A program made the translations under genes and the position numbers. Below, one piece after another: positions 49,373 to 61,115 of a stretch of DNA of 64,000 nucleotides. The number at the start of each line of letters is the position of its first letter. The first letter of the stretch is position 1. The stretch is from Punica granatum (Eukaryota > Streptophyta > Magnoliopsida > Myrtales > Lythraceae), in the NCBI RefSeq assembly GCF_007655135.1, contig NC_045129.1:36085122-36149121 (forward strand), written 5' to 3'. The notes below the pieces were generated by a model that worked only from the letters and a program-made list of their open reading frames with translations, had not been told where the DNA came from and did not search any database.

Positions 49373-49552
49373 ACTTGATGAAAAAGATGAGAAGTTAATC
49401 TAGTGAACCCGTTGTGCAGTGTGATCGGAGCAGTCGTGATAGTTCTTGGATTCTATTCTGTCCTCTGGGGAAAAGCCCAAGAAGAGAAGTTGGAAGAGAA
49501 GCCCTCTCCACAGGAGCCTCTCCTGCAGAAGAAACACTTAGATGTACAGATC
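47319..49552 (+). pseudogene. Decayed WAT1-related (EamA/nodulin MtN21-type) transporter
   Basis: All seven exons of the intact copy at 52434 are recognisable: 47319-47500, 47594-47659, 47756-47869, 48588-48816, 48899-49052, 49153-49300 and 49420-49552. The frame is broken several times. Codon 21 is TAG (47379-47381), where the intact copy has CAG. Exon 3 has TAG at 47814-47816 in place of TCG. Exon 5 is 8 nt shorter, including a loss inside GCTTTGATAGCTGAA. Exon 6 is 4 nt shorter, and the final TAA is replaced by CAG. Splice sites are mostly still GT-AG. It cannot make a full transporter. Confidence 0.9.
49333..49370. repeat. (AT)n microsatellite
   Basis: About 18 AT units within intron 6 of the pseudogene; absent at the same place in the right unit. 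Confidence 0.9.
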
Positions 49553-50269
49553 TTTTCGTGTTGTGACAGTTGTATTCTACCATCTCACCATCGATGTCAA
49601 AAATCAGTCGGAATCTTGTATTATGCATTTTGCCGCTGACAGAAATGCAGGTTCAGTGTGTACGTATTGGGTGTAAGGATTTTATCTTCTTTCCCCTTCT
49701 TCGGGTAAGGAAGTTCTAATGGAACTATTTCAAGCACATGAACACCCTTCAAATCCATCGAACCGGACAAATCCGGATCTCTTCACAATGCTTCATTGCA
49801 GCCTTTGATTTTTCAGATGAATCAATCCTATCAAGGCAAATTAGAAGTTGGCCCGAATTAGAAGGCTTCCCAAGCCATCTGTTCAAAACAAAGCCTCACC
49901 ATGACCTGGCCCATGATCAAGTACATTGCCCGCTTATTGAGAGATGTAAACTAAAAAGAACAGTAGGCTTGCCGAATGAATGAAAAGATCATCTCAACAA
50001 CAGCAGCCTATTTTCTCTTGATCAAACCAAGCATTAAAAGTCAAAATTACCCTATATTGTCCTTTACAGATAGATTCCTTAGTCTGAACGGTCTTTTCCT
50101 TCAAGCACATCCTGAAAGAGGCAGTGTGAGGGTGTTGGAGGATGGAGCTTATAGCCAAAATTGAATCTTCTACTTCACCTTATTCTATACATACTCAAAT
50201 GTATGATTCTGTGTGCATTGAAGCCTATACATACATGCAAAGAATAAGCCAAAAACCCTTCTTGGTCTT

Positions 50270-50455
50270 GAGATGGATCAAGAAGTATTCCACATCGGAA
50301 AGTTAACAAGAAAATCATTGGTTTTTAAGAGATTGGATACTACAATTTGTAAGCTCTACCTTTTGAGTTAGAGATGACCCAATTGCTTATAAGTCTAGAA
50401 AAAATTTTACACGGTATCAAAACGGATTACGCATCAACAGTATCAAAGGTAAGCC
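50270..50455 (+). mobile_element. LTR-like remnant at a deletion junction
   Basis: This segment is absent from the right unit and sits exactly where kinase exons 1-4 are missing. It has cacatcgga, a typical LTR word, and an end ttttaca followed by cggtatcaaaacgg. The latter resembles the initiator-Met tRNA primer site TGGTATCAGAGC. It may be an LTR end left by insertion or recombination. Confidence 0.4.
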
Positions 50456-50544
50456 ACAAATTCTTGAGGATATAATACATATACTGACAGCTTAGTTAAG
50501 GCTAATGAAGTTTGTAGCCTTCTCAATTTCTCATTCCTGATTAG

Positions 50545-51202
50545 ATATCAAATTTTGGGCTCGCCAAGTTGATGCCAGAAGGAAAGGTAGCATATGTAAG
50601 AGCCAAAGTTCTTGGCACGTTTGAATACTTCGATCCCGAGTATGCCCTGTTACACATTTCTTGAAACTTGAAAAATTTTCTCACAGCATTTTTGTTCAAA
50701 TTGCTCTGTTTTATCTAATTAAATAGATAAGCATTGATCTTGTCTTCTTTGGAAATCAGACAGGAAAACCGACTTTACAGAACAATGTTTACGCATCCAG
50801 AGTGGTCCCTCTCAAGCTCTTGACTGGACGAAGAGCTGAGGACCTGAGCCAAGGACCAAATGACCAAAATCTAGCACTTCAGGTATACTTGGAAGAATTC
50901 CTCTTGCTGAACTTCGATAGAGTCTTATGCATGCTACGATCAACCGACACACATTGAATTTTCAGGTGAGGAACGTACTGAATGACAGGAAGAAATTAAG
51001 GAAGGTGATAGATCCCAAGCTGAGTCAGAATTTGTACACGCTGGAGCCAGTTGCAATGTTTGCGAACTTAGCATCACGATGTTTTCGTCCCAACAGCACC
51101 GAGCGACCCTCAGTGGAAGAATGTGTTCGAGAGCTTCAACTGATCTTGCATACGAATTCAAAGGGATTAGGCATGGCTCTGCACAAACTGGGATTGATCT
51201 AG
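50545..51202 (+). pseudogene. Truncated PBL28-type kinase copy (last three exons only)
   Basis: Matches exons 5-7 of the intact kinase: 50545-50649, 50760-50882 and 50966-51202. Exons 1-4, coding the ATP-binding lobe and the HRD catalytic loop, are deleted. The DFG motif is changed to NFG (ISNFGLAKL), [10 protein letters not shown] has become GTFEYFDPEY, and the exon 5 donor GT is TT. Exons 6 and 7 keep their exact lengths and open frames and end at TAG (51200-51202). Confidence 0.9.
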
Positions 51203-52433
51203 GAAAAACATTCACTAATAATCAATTATCCTTCCTTTTGTGTAGGGAAGGAACTTCAGCATTTTGACATTAGACAGATCTTTGTAGTTGGACCTAAATG
51301 AAGAGGAAGAACAGATAAGAAAAATAAAATTGACATGTTCATTCTTTTTTTCTTTTTCCCTTTTGATGAGGCCACAAGATTTTTTCAATTTATTAATTGA
51401 GATTGATTCTCCTTGGAGGGTTGGCTTGCTCATGAGAACATGATGAATTTTAATGTGTTATTTTTGTGGAAGAACTGTAAACCTTTCTTTAGTAATAAGC
51501 ATTATGCTATCTTCTTGATTAGTCAAGTTATACAATGACCCCCCCTAAAACCCGAGTTTTATAGAGCCAACAAATGAAACGCCACATGCAAGACACGGCT
51601 GTGTCTCGGGGATCCAGTGCCCCGAATATAATGCCAACCTTCAAGGGCTGGAAGGCTGATTCTCGAGAAAATGTTATTTGGAGTTGCAGACAAGTACATG
51701 CGCAATTACGCATTTCACCATTAGTTGGTTATACAGTTACGTGGTGAAGCTGAGTTCATAAGTACAATAACTCCACACATTGAAGGTCTTTTCCTTTGTT
51801 AAATGTAAAAGCTAACAAGGTTGTTGATGAAAATATGTTTAAGCATATTAAAGCAACGCATGGAGAACGTGCATGGTAAGATGCCATGACTCCAGTAAGG
51901 AAGTATGAAATTTCATTTTCCTCTTAATTATTAGATCATAATAAACCGTTTTCGCCATACAAGAATTATTCCATTTTAACTTTTAGATTAGAGTTGTCAC
52001 TAGCAATGCTGACTCCAAAAGAAATGGAAAGGTAGAGCAAATATTTGGTGAATATGACTTAGTTACTTGGTTATGTAACACCTGATTATAATATTTAAAA
52101 GTGAAAAACTACTCTACAGCGGGTTCATAAATTCCCACTTATTCTGATTGATTATTGCTTATTCAAAGCGGATGAGTAATACACGAAGAATATTTTGTCT
52201 GAAAGGTAATCATGTCCAGCCAAATACAAAAGAGCACATGGCAACAAACACAAGGAGACAACATACAGAACAAAGATCTTTTGAACAAAAGCAAACTCTC
52301 GAGCAGAATCCTCAGTATTCAGTGATTACCTTCACCTGCTGCTTTAACATCCACTCGAGTTCTCTCTTTCTGCGAAACTCCTAAGGGACCAAACGTAAGG
52401 CGCCGCGTCAGCAAACCCACTCAAGGAGCCAAG

Positions 52434-54917
52434 ATGGTGTTTCCGGGTTCGTCGGGGGTGACCCTGGCGATGGTGATGGCGGAGTTCTTGGAGCAGGGAC
52501 TCTCCACGCTGAGCAAAGCAGCTATGACCCGAGGGATGAGCAACTTCGTGTTCGTGGTTTACTCCAACTTCGTTGCCTTCTTCGTTCTCCTCCCGAGCTG
52601 CGTCTTCTTCTACCGGTACTGCTTCTGTAAATCCGTAGCAGTTACTGAATCATCTTTCTGGTCTTTGGTTCCATAAAATCGATTTTTTTGCAGGAAAAGG
52701 CCTCTTCCCAAGCTCACCCTCCCCGTATTTTCTAAAATCTTCCTGCTTGCGTTTCTCGGGTATCATTCCAATTCACACAACTGATCAGTTATTAGTGAAC
52801 TCTGTTTATCAGTTCCTGATGGTAATTGTACATCTTTTTCGCTGGTGTGAAAGATGCTGCTTGCAGCTATCGCTGTATGCCGGAATTGCGTACAGCTCCC
52901 CGACTTTGGGCTCGGTGATGACTGATCTAACTCCTGCTTTCACATTCATTCTCGCCATTTTCTCCAGGTATATAATTATCACAACGAAACGGCACATTTT
53001 CATAATTGATCAATGAATGATGCCGGGTCGGATAATCAATTTTATACCGTAGAAGCATCTTTATTGTTAAATTATCTTTTAATTTTTTTGGGTGTGAATC
53101 ATGGTATCCGGAAATTCAATTGGTCTCGACTAATTCAGTCGAGCCGGATCGACCCATTAAGGAATAAAACTCTTCCATCTTTTAATTTATTGGTTAATCA
53201 TGTATAATTGTTAGTAGATGGAGAAAGTCTTATATGCAACGGTGATACTATTACAAATCAATAAGGGTTTGTCGTTTTGATTTTTAATAGAAAAAATTTA
53301 TTATTAACAAAAATAATTCATTATTAGTAAAAATAATATTTTTTATATATCTTATAACATAATCATACGTGATACACTGTCGAGTACTAGATCTTTGGTT
53401 ACTTTATTATTGCACCATAATGCTTTTGTTATCTTTGTCATGGAAGCACAGACTGAATAATTGGACAAGGACATCAATGGCGATGATTCCTGTGGGCCCA
53501 ACTTGTTATAATGATGTCAGGGACGACGTCAGATGAATACTTTATTGTCTCTTGCAGCCCCTCGTTCATATCTGAATGGGCTGCCTGACGAAATTGTGAG
53601 CGCTAGTTGATGAGTTCTGAGAATTTTTCATAAATCGTCAAGTTTTGTCCCCGATTAGTTAGAATTTTTGGGATAGTACAACTTGGAGATCTTTCTTTGT
53701 GCAAAAGAATATCCCCGAGAGTCGTGGACAACAACCGATCGCTGTCGACGATATTGTTGTCTCGACAATGTGCAGAGACACCTGATTGAATGGGATCCAC
53801 TATCCACCCGATCAGTAATGGATTAGAGTCGCCGTGAAACTTATAAGACTCATTATCTTATTGCAAGCAATGCCTAGATCATCATTCTTATATGGCGCAA
53901 AAACACGAAGTAAATTTTAATCGGGATACTAACACCAAGTTCTGGTGAAGGATGGAGACGCTAGACTTGAGAGTTCAGAGTAGCTTGGCAAAGTTCACCG
54001 GGACGATGGTATCGATCACAGGAGCACTCATAGTGACTCTATACAAAGGATTTCCTATTATGAACACTTCCACAAGTACCACTCTACAGCTTGTCTCACC
54101 GTCGGAAAAAAGTTGGATAATAGGGGGATTCCTCCTTGCTTGTTCTGCCTTCTTCCTCTCCCTTTTGATCATCGTCCAGGTAAAGAAAAAAAAAATCTTA
54201 TTTTTTATTGCTTGAGAATTCCCCATGACAGTTGTTTCAATTAGTAATGAAATCTCTGCTGCAACTCATCAGACGTGGATAATCCGGGATTACCCTTCGG
54301 AGCTGATGATGGCATTTATTGGCTGCATCATTGTCACATTCGAATCTGCAGGGGTGGCTTTGATAGCTGAACGGGGCCGTCCAGGAGCCTGGACTCTGAA
54401 GCCTGACATAGAGTTGATAGCAGTTGTGTGCCAGGTCCATTTACTACAAACCCACCATCCTAGGAATCACTTTAATCGGGATTTCTCTAGTTTACGTTGA
54501 AAATAAGTCAGTCTCAGGGTTAGTGTCGTATTACAGGCAGTTTTGGGAGTTGGACTTCGGAACATAATCACAACATGGGCCTGCAAAATGAAAGGGCCAT
54601 TGTTTGTGTCTATGTTTAAACCGATAGGCATGATCGCCGCGAGCCTGATGGGAGTCTCTTTACTGGGTGATACACTTTACCTCGGAAGGTATAGACAATA
54701 TTCTCTGGCATATTGAATCATATGCTATACAGATCTTTGATTTGATGAAAAGACTAGAAGTTAATCTTGTAAAATCACTGGGTGCAGTGTGATCGGAGGA
54801 ATCGTGATAGTTCTCGGATTCTATTCTGTCCTCTGGGGGAAAGCCCAAGAAGACAAGCTTGAAGAAAAGTCCTCTCCACGGGAACCTCTTCTGCAGAAAA
54901 AACACTTTGATATATAA
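52434..54917 (+). CDS. WAT1-related (EamA/nodulin MtN21-type, UMAMIT) transporter
   Basis: A multi-pass membrane transporter of the drug/metabolite (EamA) superfamily; plant relatives export amino acids or auxin. Exons are 52434-52615, 52694-52759, 52854-52967, 53951-54179, 54273-54434, 54537-54688 and 54788-54917; total 1035 nt, 344 aa, all phases consistent. The protein begins MVFPGSSGVTLAMVMAEFLE, then has the first EamA repeat with LYAGIAYSSPTLGSVMTDLTPAFTF. The conserved METLDLRVQSSLAKF and GALIVTLYKG lead into the linker, and a second EamA repeat follows. The tail ends SVLWGKAQEDKLEEKSSPRE...LLQKKHFDI, typical of the family. Length is slightly below the usual 350-400 aa. Followed on the same strand by the kinase gene. 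The substrate cannot be predicted from sequence. Confidence 0.93.
53095..53180 (+). mobile_element. SINE-like fragment inside transporter intron 3
   Basis: The ggaaattcaattggtctcga / actaattcagtcgagccgga / tcgacccattaaggaata words match, in reverse orientation, the tail of the dispersed repeat seen at 61826-61905, and lie in the same orientation as 63505-63570. Absent from the left unit. Confidence 0.5.
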
Positions 54918-55659
54918 ATCTTTATGCTTTTTGACAGTTAAATAACTTCACGATTCGATGTCGAAAATCAGTAGGAATCTCATAGTATGCATTTTCCCAA
55001 ATACAATATGCATGTATGTATTGGGCATATGAATCTTCATCTTGTTTGCTTCTTCTAATTACGAGCTTCAGATGGGGCTATGCAAGCACATGAACACATT
55101 ACAAATCCATGGAACCGGACAAGTCCGTGCCTCTTCACAGTATGCAGCCTTTGATTTTTCAGAGGAATCTAGCCTATCAAGGCAAAGTACAAGTCGGCCC
55201 GAATCAGAAGGCTTCTCGAGCCATGTTCTCAAAACAAAGCCTCACCATGACTTGGCCCGCAAAAAAAAAAAAAAAAGAACCAACAGTAGGCTTGCTGAAC
55301 GAATGAAAAGATCATCTCAACAGCAGTCAGTAGCAGCCTATTTCCCTTCATTAAAGCAAGCATTAAAAGTAAAAATTTTCCCTATATTGTCCTTAACAGA
55401 CAGATTCCTTAGTCTGAACAATCTTTTCCTTCAAGCACATGTAAGAGACAGTGTGAGGGTGGTTGGAGGATGGAGCTTATAGCAAAAATTGAATCTTCTA
55501 CTTCACCTTGCTCTATACATACTCAATTGTATGATTCTGTGTGCATTGAAGCCTATATATTCATGCAAAGAATGAGCCAGAACCCCTTCTCGGAGCCAAA
55601 TGATGAATTCCATTTTGTCCAAATTTTCACATATTGTATAGTCTCAGCGGATTCTCACA

Positions 55660-57897
55660 ATGCCATTCGGGTTGGTTTCTGCTTGGAACAAGCGTAGAAG
55701 AAGCAAGTCCCAAGACCACACTGACCCCTGTACGTCTGTTTGTAGCCTGAGCTGTTTTTATTAATCGTTCACTTGATATAATGTGGAAGGAGAATATAAA
55801 CCTGGTCTAGTTAATCCTTTTTGAGTCTTTGCGGATTCACGCGGGATTCCACGTACTCCGTTCGGTGTACTCGATGGCCTTTCCTTTTACTTAATTTTTC
55901 AATGCTCTTTTGGATTTTAATTCTTGTTTGGAGTCCTGTAGCCTTACTAAATATGGCAAGAACCACCCAGGGACATATAAACCTGCTGAGCGATGGCAAC
56001 ACGAAGATCTAACTCCCCGACCTGCGAAGAGACTGCATGGGTCCTCAGTGTTCACACTCAAGGAAATGGAAGAGGCGTCATTATGTTTCAGTGACGAGAA
56101 CTTCCTCGGTAAAGGAGGTTTTGGGCGAGTCTACAAGGGAATTCTGAGATCAGGGGAGGTGAGTTTATGGAAACCAAATCGAATACTTACTATTGAATTT
56201 TCATTAAACTCATACGGACTTGTACGTATTTCCACTTATAAGTATTGATACCGAAGTCTCATGTAAACCAATGATTTTGATTCATCTTTTCCATGTGGAT
56301 TTAATATCCTCAACACTCGCCTTTACATGCAATGTACGTTGTCATGTGTCTTTAAACACTCGCCCTTAACAATTGACCTCGAGCCGGGCTCATCTTCCGT
56401 GCTCGGGCGAGGGGGGACAATAACATGATGCGCACTCTTGGCCGCACTAGGATATATTGGGTTTGTCGTGTGTGGGTGCGCATATGCGTGTGAGCGTGCA
56501 TACGCGTAACCTGAGCTCTGATACCATATTGAATTTTTATTTAGCTCACACGGGCTTTGGTCCATTTTCACTTCAAAGCTCAAGGCTAATAGATTTTGAT
56601 TCACCCTTTCCATTTGAGATTAATATCCTCAACACTTACTTAGAGCATACATTTTAGATCTGCATTGATGTATTTGGAAATGAAGGTCGTAGCGATCAAG
56701 AAGATGGATCTTCCACTAGTGAAAGAAGCCGAGGGAGAACGAGAATTCCGAGTTGAAGTTGATATCCTGAGCAGGCTTGATCACCCAAACTTGGTCTCCT
56801 TGATGGGCTATTGCGCAGATGGGAAAAATCGCTTCTTGGTTTACGAGTATATGCCCAAAGGGAACCTCCAAGATCACTTAAACGGTAATTCCTATACCAC
56901 CCAGAACAAATTCAAACATACATCATCTCAACTCGTAACTATTTTGCCAAGACCTCCACTAATTCTTGCTTTTAGCTTAATTCCAGGAATTGGGGAGCCG
57001 ATAACCGAATGGCCCTTACGGCTTAAAGTGGCGCTCGGGTCAGCAAAGGGGCTTGCGTATCTCCATTCGGGCTCAGCTGTCGGGATTCCCATTATCCACA
57101 GAGATTTGAAGTCCACCAATATTCTCCTAACTGCCAACTTTGAAGCAAAGGTAAGTCACAACTTCTTAAGGATATTATGCATATGATTGACAGCTTAGTT
57201 AAGGTTAATAGACTTTGTAATTTTCTCATTCCTGAGTAGATATCAGATTTCGGGCTCGCCAAGTTGATGCCTGAAGGGAAGGAAGCATATGTAACTGCCA
57301 AAGTTCTTGGCACTTTCGGGTACTTCGATCCCGAATATGCCTCGGTACACATTCTTGTAACTTGAGAATGTTTCTCACAGCATCTTTGTTCAAATTGCTC
57401 TGTCTTAAACTAATAAAATAGATGAGCATTGATCTTGTCCTCTTTGGGAATCAGACAGGAAAACTGACTTTGCAGAGCGATGTTTACGCATTCGGAGTGG
57501 TCCTTCTCGAGCTCTTGACTGGACGAAGAGCTGTGGACCTGAGCCAACGACCGAATGACCAAAGTCTAGTACTTCAGGTATACTTGGAAGAATTCGTCTT
57601 CCTGAACTTCGAAAATGTCTTATACATATTAAGATAAACCGACACGCATTGAATTTTCAGGTGAGGAATACACTGAATGACCGCAAGAAATTGAGGAAAG
57701 TGATAGATCCCGAGCTGAGTCGGAACTCATACACCCTGGAGTCAGTTGCAATGTTTGCAAACTTAGCATCACGATGCGTTCGTCCCGACAGCACCGAGCG
57801 ACCCTCGATGGAAGAATGCATCCGAGAGCTTCAACTGATCTTGCGCACGAATTCAAAGGGACTGAGCATGGCTTTGCACAAATTGGGATTGAACTAA
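55660..57897 (+). CDS. PBL28: Receptor-like cytoplasmic kinase, PBL28-type
   Basis: A Ser/Thr protein kinase of the PBS1-like RLCK group, expected to relay signals from cell-surface receptors. Exons are 55660-55729, 55971-56158, 56686-56884, 56987-57150, 57240-57344, 57455-57577 and 57661-57897; total 1086 nt, 361 aa, phases consistent. The N-terminus [20 protein letters not shown] is the PBL28 signature. Kinase elements are GKGGFGRV at 70-77, VAIK with Lys91, [26 protein letters not shown] with Asp192, DFG at 210-212, the activation segment ending [12 protein letters not shown], and [24 protein letters not shown]. All catalytic residues are present. No Gly2, so no classical myristoylation. 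The N-terminal exon was chosen because splicing to 55971 gives DPWTYKPAE as in the family. Intron 2 carries a TRIM. Confidence 0.94.
56191..56634 (-). mobile_element. TRIM (miniature LTR retrotransposon) in kinase intron 2
   Basis: Two direct terminal repeats (56191-56315, 125 bp; 56527-56634, 108 bp) share tattgaatttt at one end and ttaatatcctcaaca at the other. The element is flanked by a perfect 5-bp duplication CTTAC (56186-56190, 56635-56639). On the minus strand a LTR beginning TGTTGAGGATATTAA is followed directly by TGGTATCAGAGC, the initiator-Met primer site (56526-56515). A purine-rich stretch precedes the other LTR. No protein is coded. Confidence 0.9.
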
Positions 57898-58019
57898 GAA
57901 AAACATCCACTAATAATCAATTTTCCTTACTTTTCTTTAGGGAAGGAGCTGCAGCATTTTGACATTAGACAGATCCTTGTACCCAAATGAAGAGGAAGTA
58001 CAGATAAAAAAATAATTGA

Positions 58020-58400
58020 CATGTTGATTTTTCTTTGGTTATTTTTATGAAATCATGAGATATTTTCAACTTATTGGTTGAGATTAATTCTCCTTAGGGC
58101 ATCGGCTTGCTCATGAGAACATGATGATTTTTTTTTTGTTGACATTATTGTTGTGGAACAACTGTAATATGCTCGGAAAGGAATACATGTTAATCACCAA
58201 AACAGTAAACTTAATGTTGAATTTTTTATTTCCAAAGAGATGACAAGATATTTTCGATCTATTGGTTGGGATTCTCCTCTGGTTGTGACTTGCTCATCAG
58301 AACATGTTGATGGATTTTAATGTCATTGTTGTGGAACATCTGTAATTTGCTGTAAAAGGAATAAACTTTATTCACGAAAACGGTAAAGTATCCAATAATT
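58020..58400. repeat. Internal duplication of the kinase 3' flank
   Basis: A block with gatattttc...attggttg, gacttgctcat-agaacatg and gttgtggaac-ctgtaat occurs at about 58070-58200 and again at about 58240-58390, diverged. The left unit has one copy near 51370-51490. Confidence 0.65.
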
Positions 58401-58693
58401 AGATCTAAAGTTGACAGCAATCAGCCAACCACCAAAGTTTGGATATATCTCTATTTGCTTTATGGAGTTAAAAATGTTGTACGAGGCAAGTTCCGCTTTT
58501 TTTTCCCATCCCTAGTGAAGCACGGGATGAAGACCCAAAACGACAAAAGAATTGTTGAGACATACAGAAACGGGATATGGAGAGACCTCGGACATGTGTA
58601 ATCTAGAGCAAGCGGTCTCACACCGAATGGCCGGAAGTTGAACAAGTCTGTCTTTCCACTCACCTTCCCACCTTAAATCTGAATCTTAAAAGA

Positions 58694-58724
<31 letters not shown>

Positions 58725-59484
58725 GTGATGGGAGGTCCCCACTAGGCCTTTGGAACCTTGGTAGCATCCAAGGAAGGTTAGGCATGATCATGACCTTAAA
58801 ATGACACTACAGACTTGTTCAGCACCAAGTTGCACATTGATTCTTCTAACGTGCACAAGGCTCGGGTCGGGGGCCAGAATTTTTCATGGACCAATTGTCA
58901 TTTTGTACTAGTTGAATAAGATTATCGATGCATCTAATCAAATAGGAGAACAGGAGACGCTGGGTCAGCATTCCAGCAAGCAGAGCAAGGGAAGGTAGAT
59001 GATGAAATGATTAGTTTGGACTTTGATGAATTTCATGTTCCATGCTCCGAGTGACCCATCTTCACGGGGAAGCACTGAATCGACAGAATCACAAACAAAT
59101 CGAATTCCGAAACAGAGAGAAGGAAGAGGAGGAGGAATGCTGTAAATTTGGGTAACAAATGACAAAGGTTTCTGTACAGACAAAAATGAAGGCTACCCAA
59201 GTATGACTGAGCTTTCTGCAAACGAACAGAACAGCACAATCTTCCAACAACAATCAATTGAATTCACAAAACCAACATTATTGCAGAGGAATCTTTCCTA
59301 ACACTATCTTCCGAGGACATCACCATGTCTGGCACCACCATAAGAGAGCCTTCTGCCATTAGGTTTGGATCTATCCTCATTTCTTCCATTAGAACCCGAG
59401 ACCATTTCTCCTCTTTCCACTTGGCTCTTTGCTAGGGAAGAATGATGTCCATTACACAAAACCTCATTCCCTCGCTATCGTAGT
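58401..59484. other. Intergenic DNA and 3' UTR of the TBL gene
   Basis: Holds a (GA)n run at 58698-58723 and, nearest 59484, the likely 3' UTR of the minus-strand TBL gene. No other gene recognised. Confidence 0.5.
58698..58723. repeat. (GA)n microsatellite
   Basis: About 13 GA units. Confidence 0.9.
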
Positions 59485-61115
59485 TCATCTTCGGAGTGAT
59501 TGACGTGTCCACCCCTTGATCACCTCCAGCAAGATCTCATTCCACGTATCGATCGGCCCAGGCAGGCACCAGTGGACACAATCGTTCTGGACTCGATCCT
59601 TGACCCCATCTGCAAATGGGGATGGGTACATGTACGGGCCTGGGTGCCCGTCAGGCCTGAGCAGTGACAGTCTGGTCACATCCAGGGCCTCGAGCCTGAA
59701 CCCGTTTATATCACGCGCATCCTCCTTGGCAGATTGGACCTCTTCCAGCTCGATTTTCCTCATCTCTGCATTCATGCCTTCGAGTGGCTTCTCGCCTTCC
59801 TCATAGGGCCGGGTCTTGGGACATGCCCCGAACTTGTCCCAGTCACCCTCGAAATGCGAGGGTGAGAATGTCGTAACAAACATGTGTTTTCCCTTCCCGC
59901 CATTAGCCCGGCTCCTCTCCGACACAGCCTTGAGGGTCGTCCTTAGGGCCTTCCTCAGCACGTCATAGAACCCAATCTCAGTGTAGTTCACACCGGGGCA
60001 ATAGTGGCAGCCCAAAACGGAATCCCCTTCAAAGTACACAGCTGGGTGGAGGAACCAGTGCCCAATCGACAGAACTACCATATCTAAGCTCCCCAAATCT
60101 GAAGCCCACCTCTCATCGACCGAGTCCAAGAAGAGCTTATTATACTCAGGCCCTGCGCTAGATTTCTCCAACCCCTTGACGAGGAAAGGAGACCAGTAAA
60201 CAGACACAGAGACATTCTCCCTGGGGAAGTGCCACTTCCTAAACTTGTTGTCCTCCCCGTTCGTGTAGACCAGGTTAGGGGCAGACACAGAGGACAGCAT
60301 GCAGAGGAGCGACTCTAGCTGATTCCTGGCCATGGAATCCCCAACAAAGGCAATGTGTCTGTTGCTGAGGATGTCAAGAAACGTATTGGGGTCAAACCTC
60401 GGTAGGGAACACTGGTGGGGCCTCCACCTCCACTGGAGGAACTCCAGGTCGGGCCTCCCATGTGCCATGCAGTTCTGACCGTCCTTGATCGTACCGCAGC
60501 TCGAGCCATTGTATAGGGGCCCCACGGTTAATTCCTGGACCCACCTGCCATTGGTGTAGTCACAGCTGGGCTGTGGTTCACTTTCCCTTTCCCTTCCCTC
60601 TTTCTCTTCTGCAATACATAACAGCATTGATTAATGCCCAAGATCTCGTGCTCAAATAATCCCACCAATACCCCCAAAATCAAAGGGATTCAGAGGGAAA
60701 CCAGACAAGAACAGCATAGAAAAAGGCAAGCTTGGGATGATTTAATGGAAAAGGCAAATCTTGGCTTCAAAAACTTCAATGGGTACTCTGAAATGCCTTC
60801 GCTGGCTTAGAAAAGCTGGAAGGGAGATGGAAAAAAGAAATGAACTTTGCCTTTCCACAATGCACATAGTATTCTGGGAATGCACACACCTCGACCTTCT
60901 TTAAGGAAAGGAGCAGGGGACGACGAGGAGAAGGAAGAGGAGATGAGGATGGGGGTGGGCCGAGAGAGCTCGTACGCCGGAGAATCGTTGAAAGTGAGAG
61001 GATAGAAGTAGAGGTGGAACAGAGCAATGGAGGCCAGAGCATAGATGGTCCATGGCAGGAGCTTCCTGGTCAGGGACTGAGCTGGCTGCTCCTTGAATGG
61101 GCTCGTCAGCCCCAT
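59485..61115 (-). CDS. TRICHOME BIREFRINGENCE-LIKE polysaccharide O-acetyltransferase
   Basis: A Golgi type II membrane enzyme that acetylates cell-wall polysaccharides. Exons 61115-60890 and 60608-59485; total 1350 nt, 449 aa, phases consistent; the donor used is GAG followed by GTGTGT. The start MGLTSPFKEQPAQSLTRKLL is followed by a membrane anchor at about 22-42 (TIYALASIALFHLYFYPL) and a Ser/Pro stem. A TBL/PMR5 N domain follows from C91 (CDYTNGRWV, C113, C122, C142). The esterase-type core has GDSMARNQ (catalytic Ser167) and a C-terminal DCVHWCLPG (Asp419, His422), which completes the triad. It looks closest to the TBL19-TBL23 group by memory; acceptor (xylan, mannan or other) not inferable. 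The ATG lies after a GGA-repeat leader. Confidence 0.93.

Larger units (their letters stand above)
46815..51490. repeat. Left copy of a tandem duplicated two-gene unit (decayed)
   Basis: From tgaaggtcttttcctttctt at 46815 this unit matches the DNA starting at 51779, in upstream flank, WAT1-type gene, introns, intergenic DNA, kinase exons and 3' flank. It lacks about 1.6 kb of the right unit (kinase exons 1-4) and carries disabling changes. Confidence 0.85.
51779..58160. repeat. Right copy of the tandem duplicated unit (intact genes)
   Basis: Holds the intact WAT1-related transporter and PBL28-type kinase in the same order and strand as the left unit. The distance between unit starts is about 4.96 kb. 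The right unit is longer because of the retained kinase exons, a TRIM in a kinase intron and a larger transporter intron 3. Confidence 0.85.

Noticed and set aside
49403..49639. 78-codon frame as a separate gene
   Set aside because: It is the last exon of the decayed transporter running past its lost stop codon.
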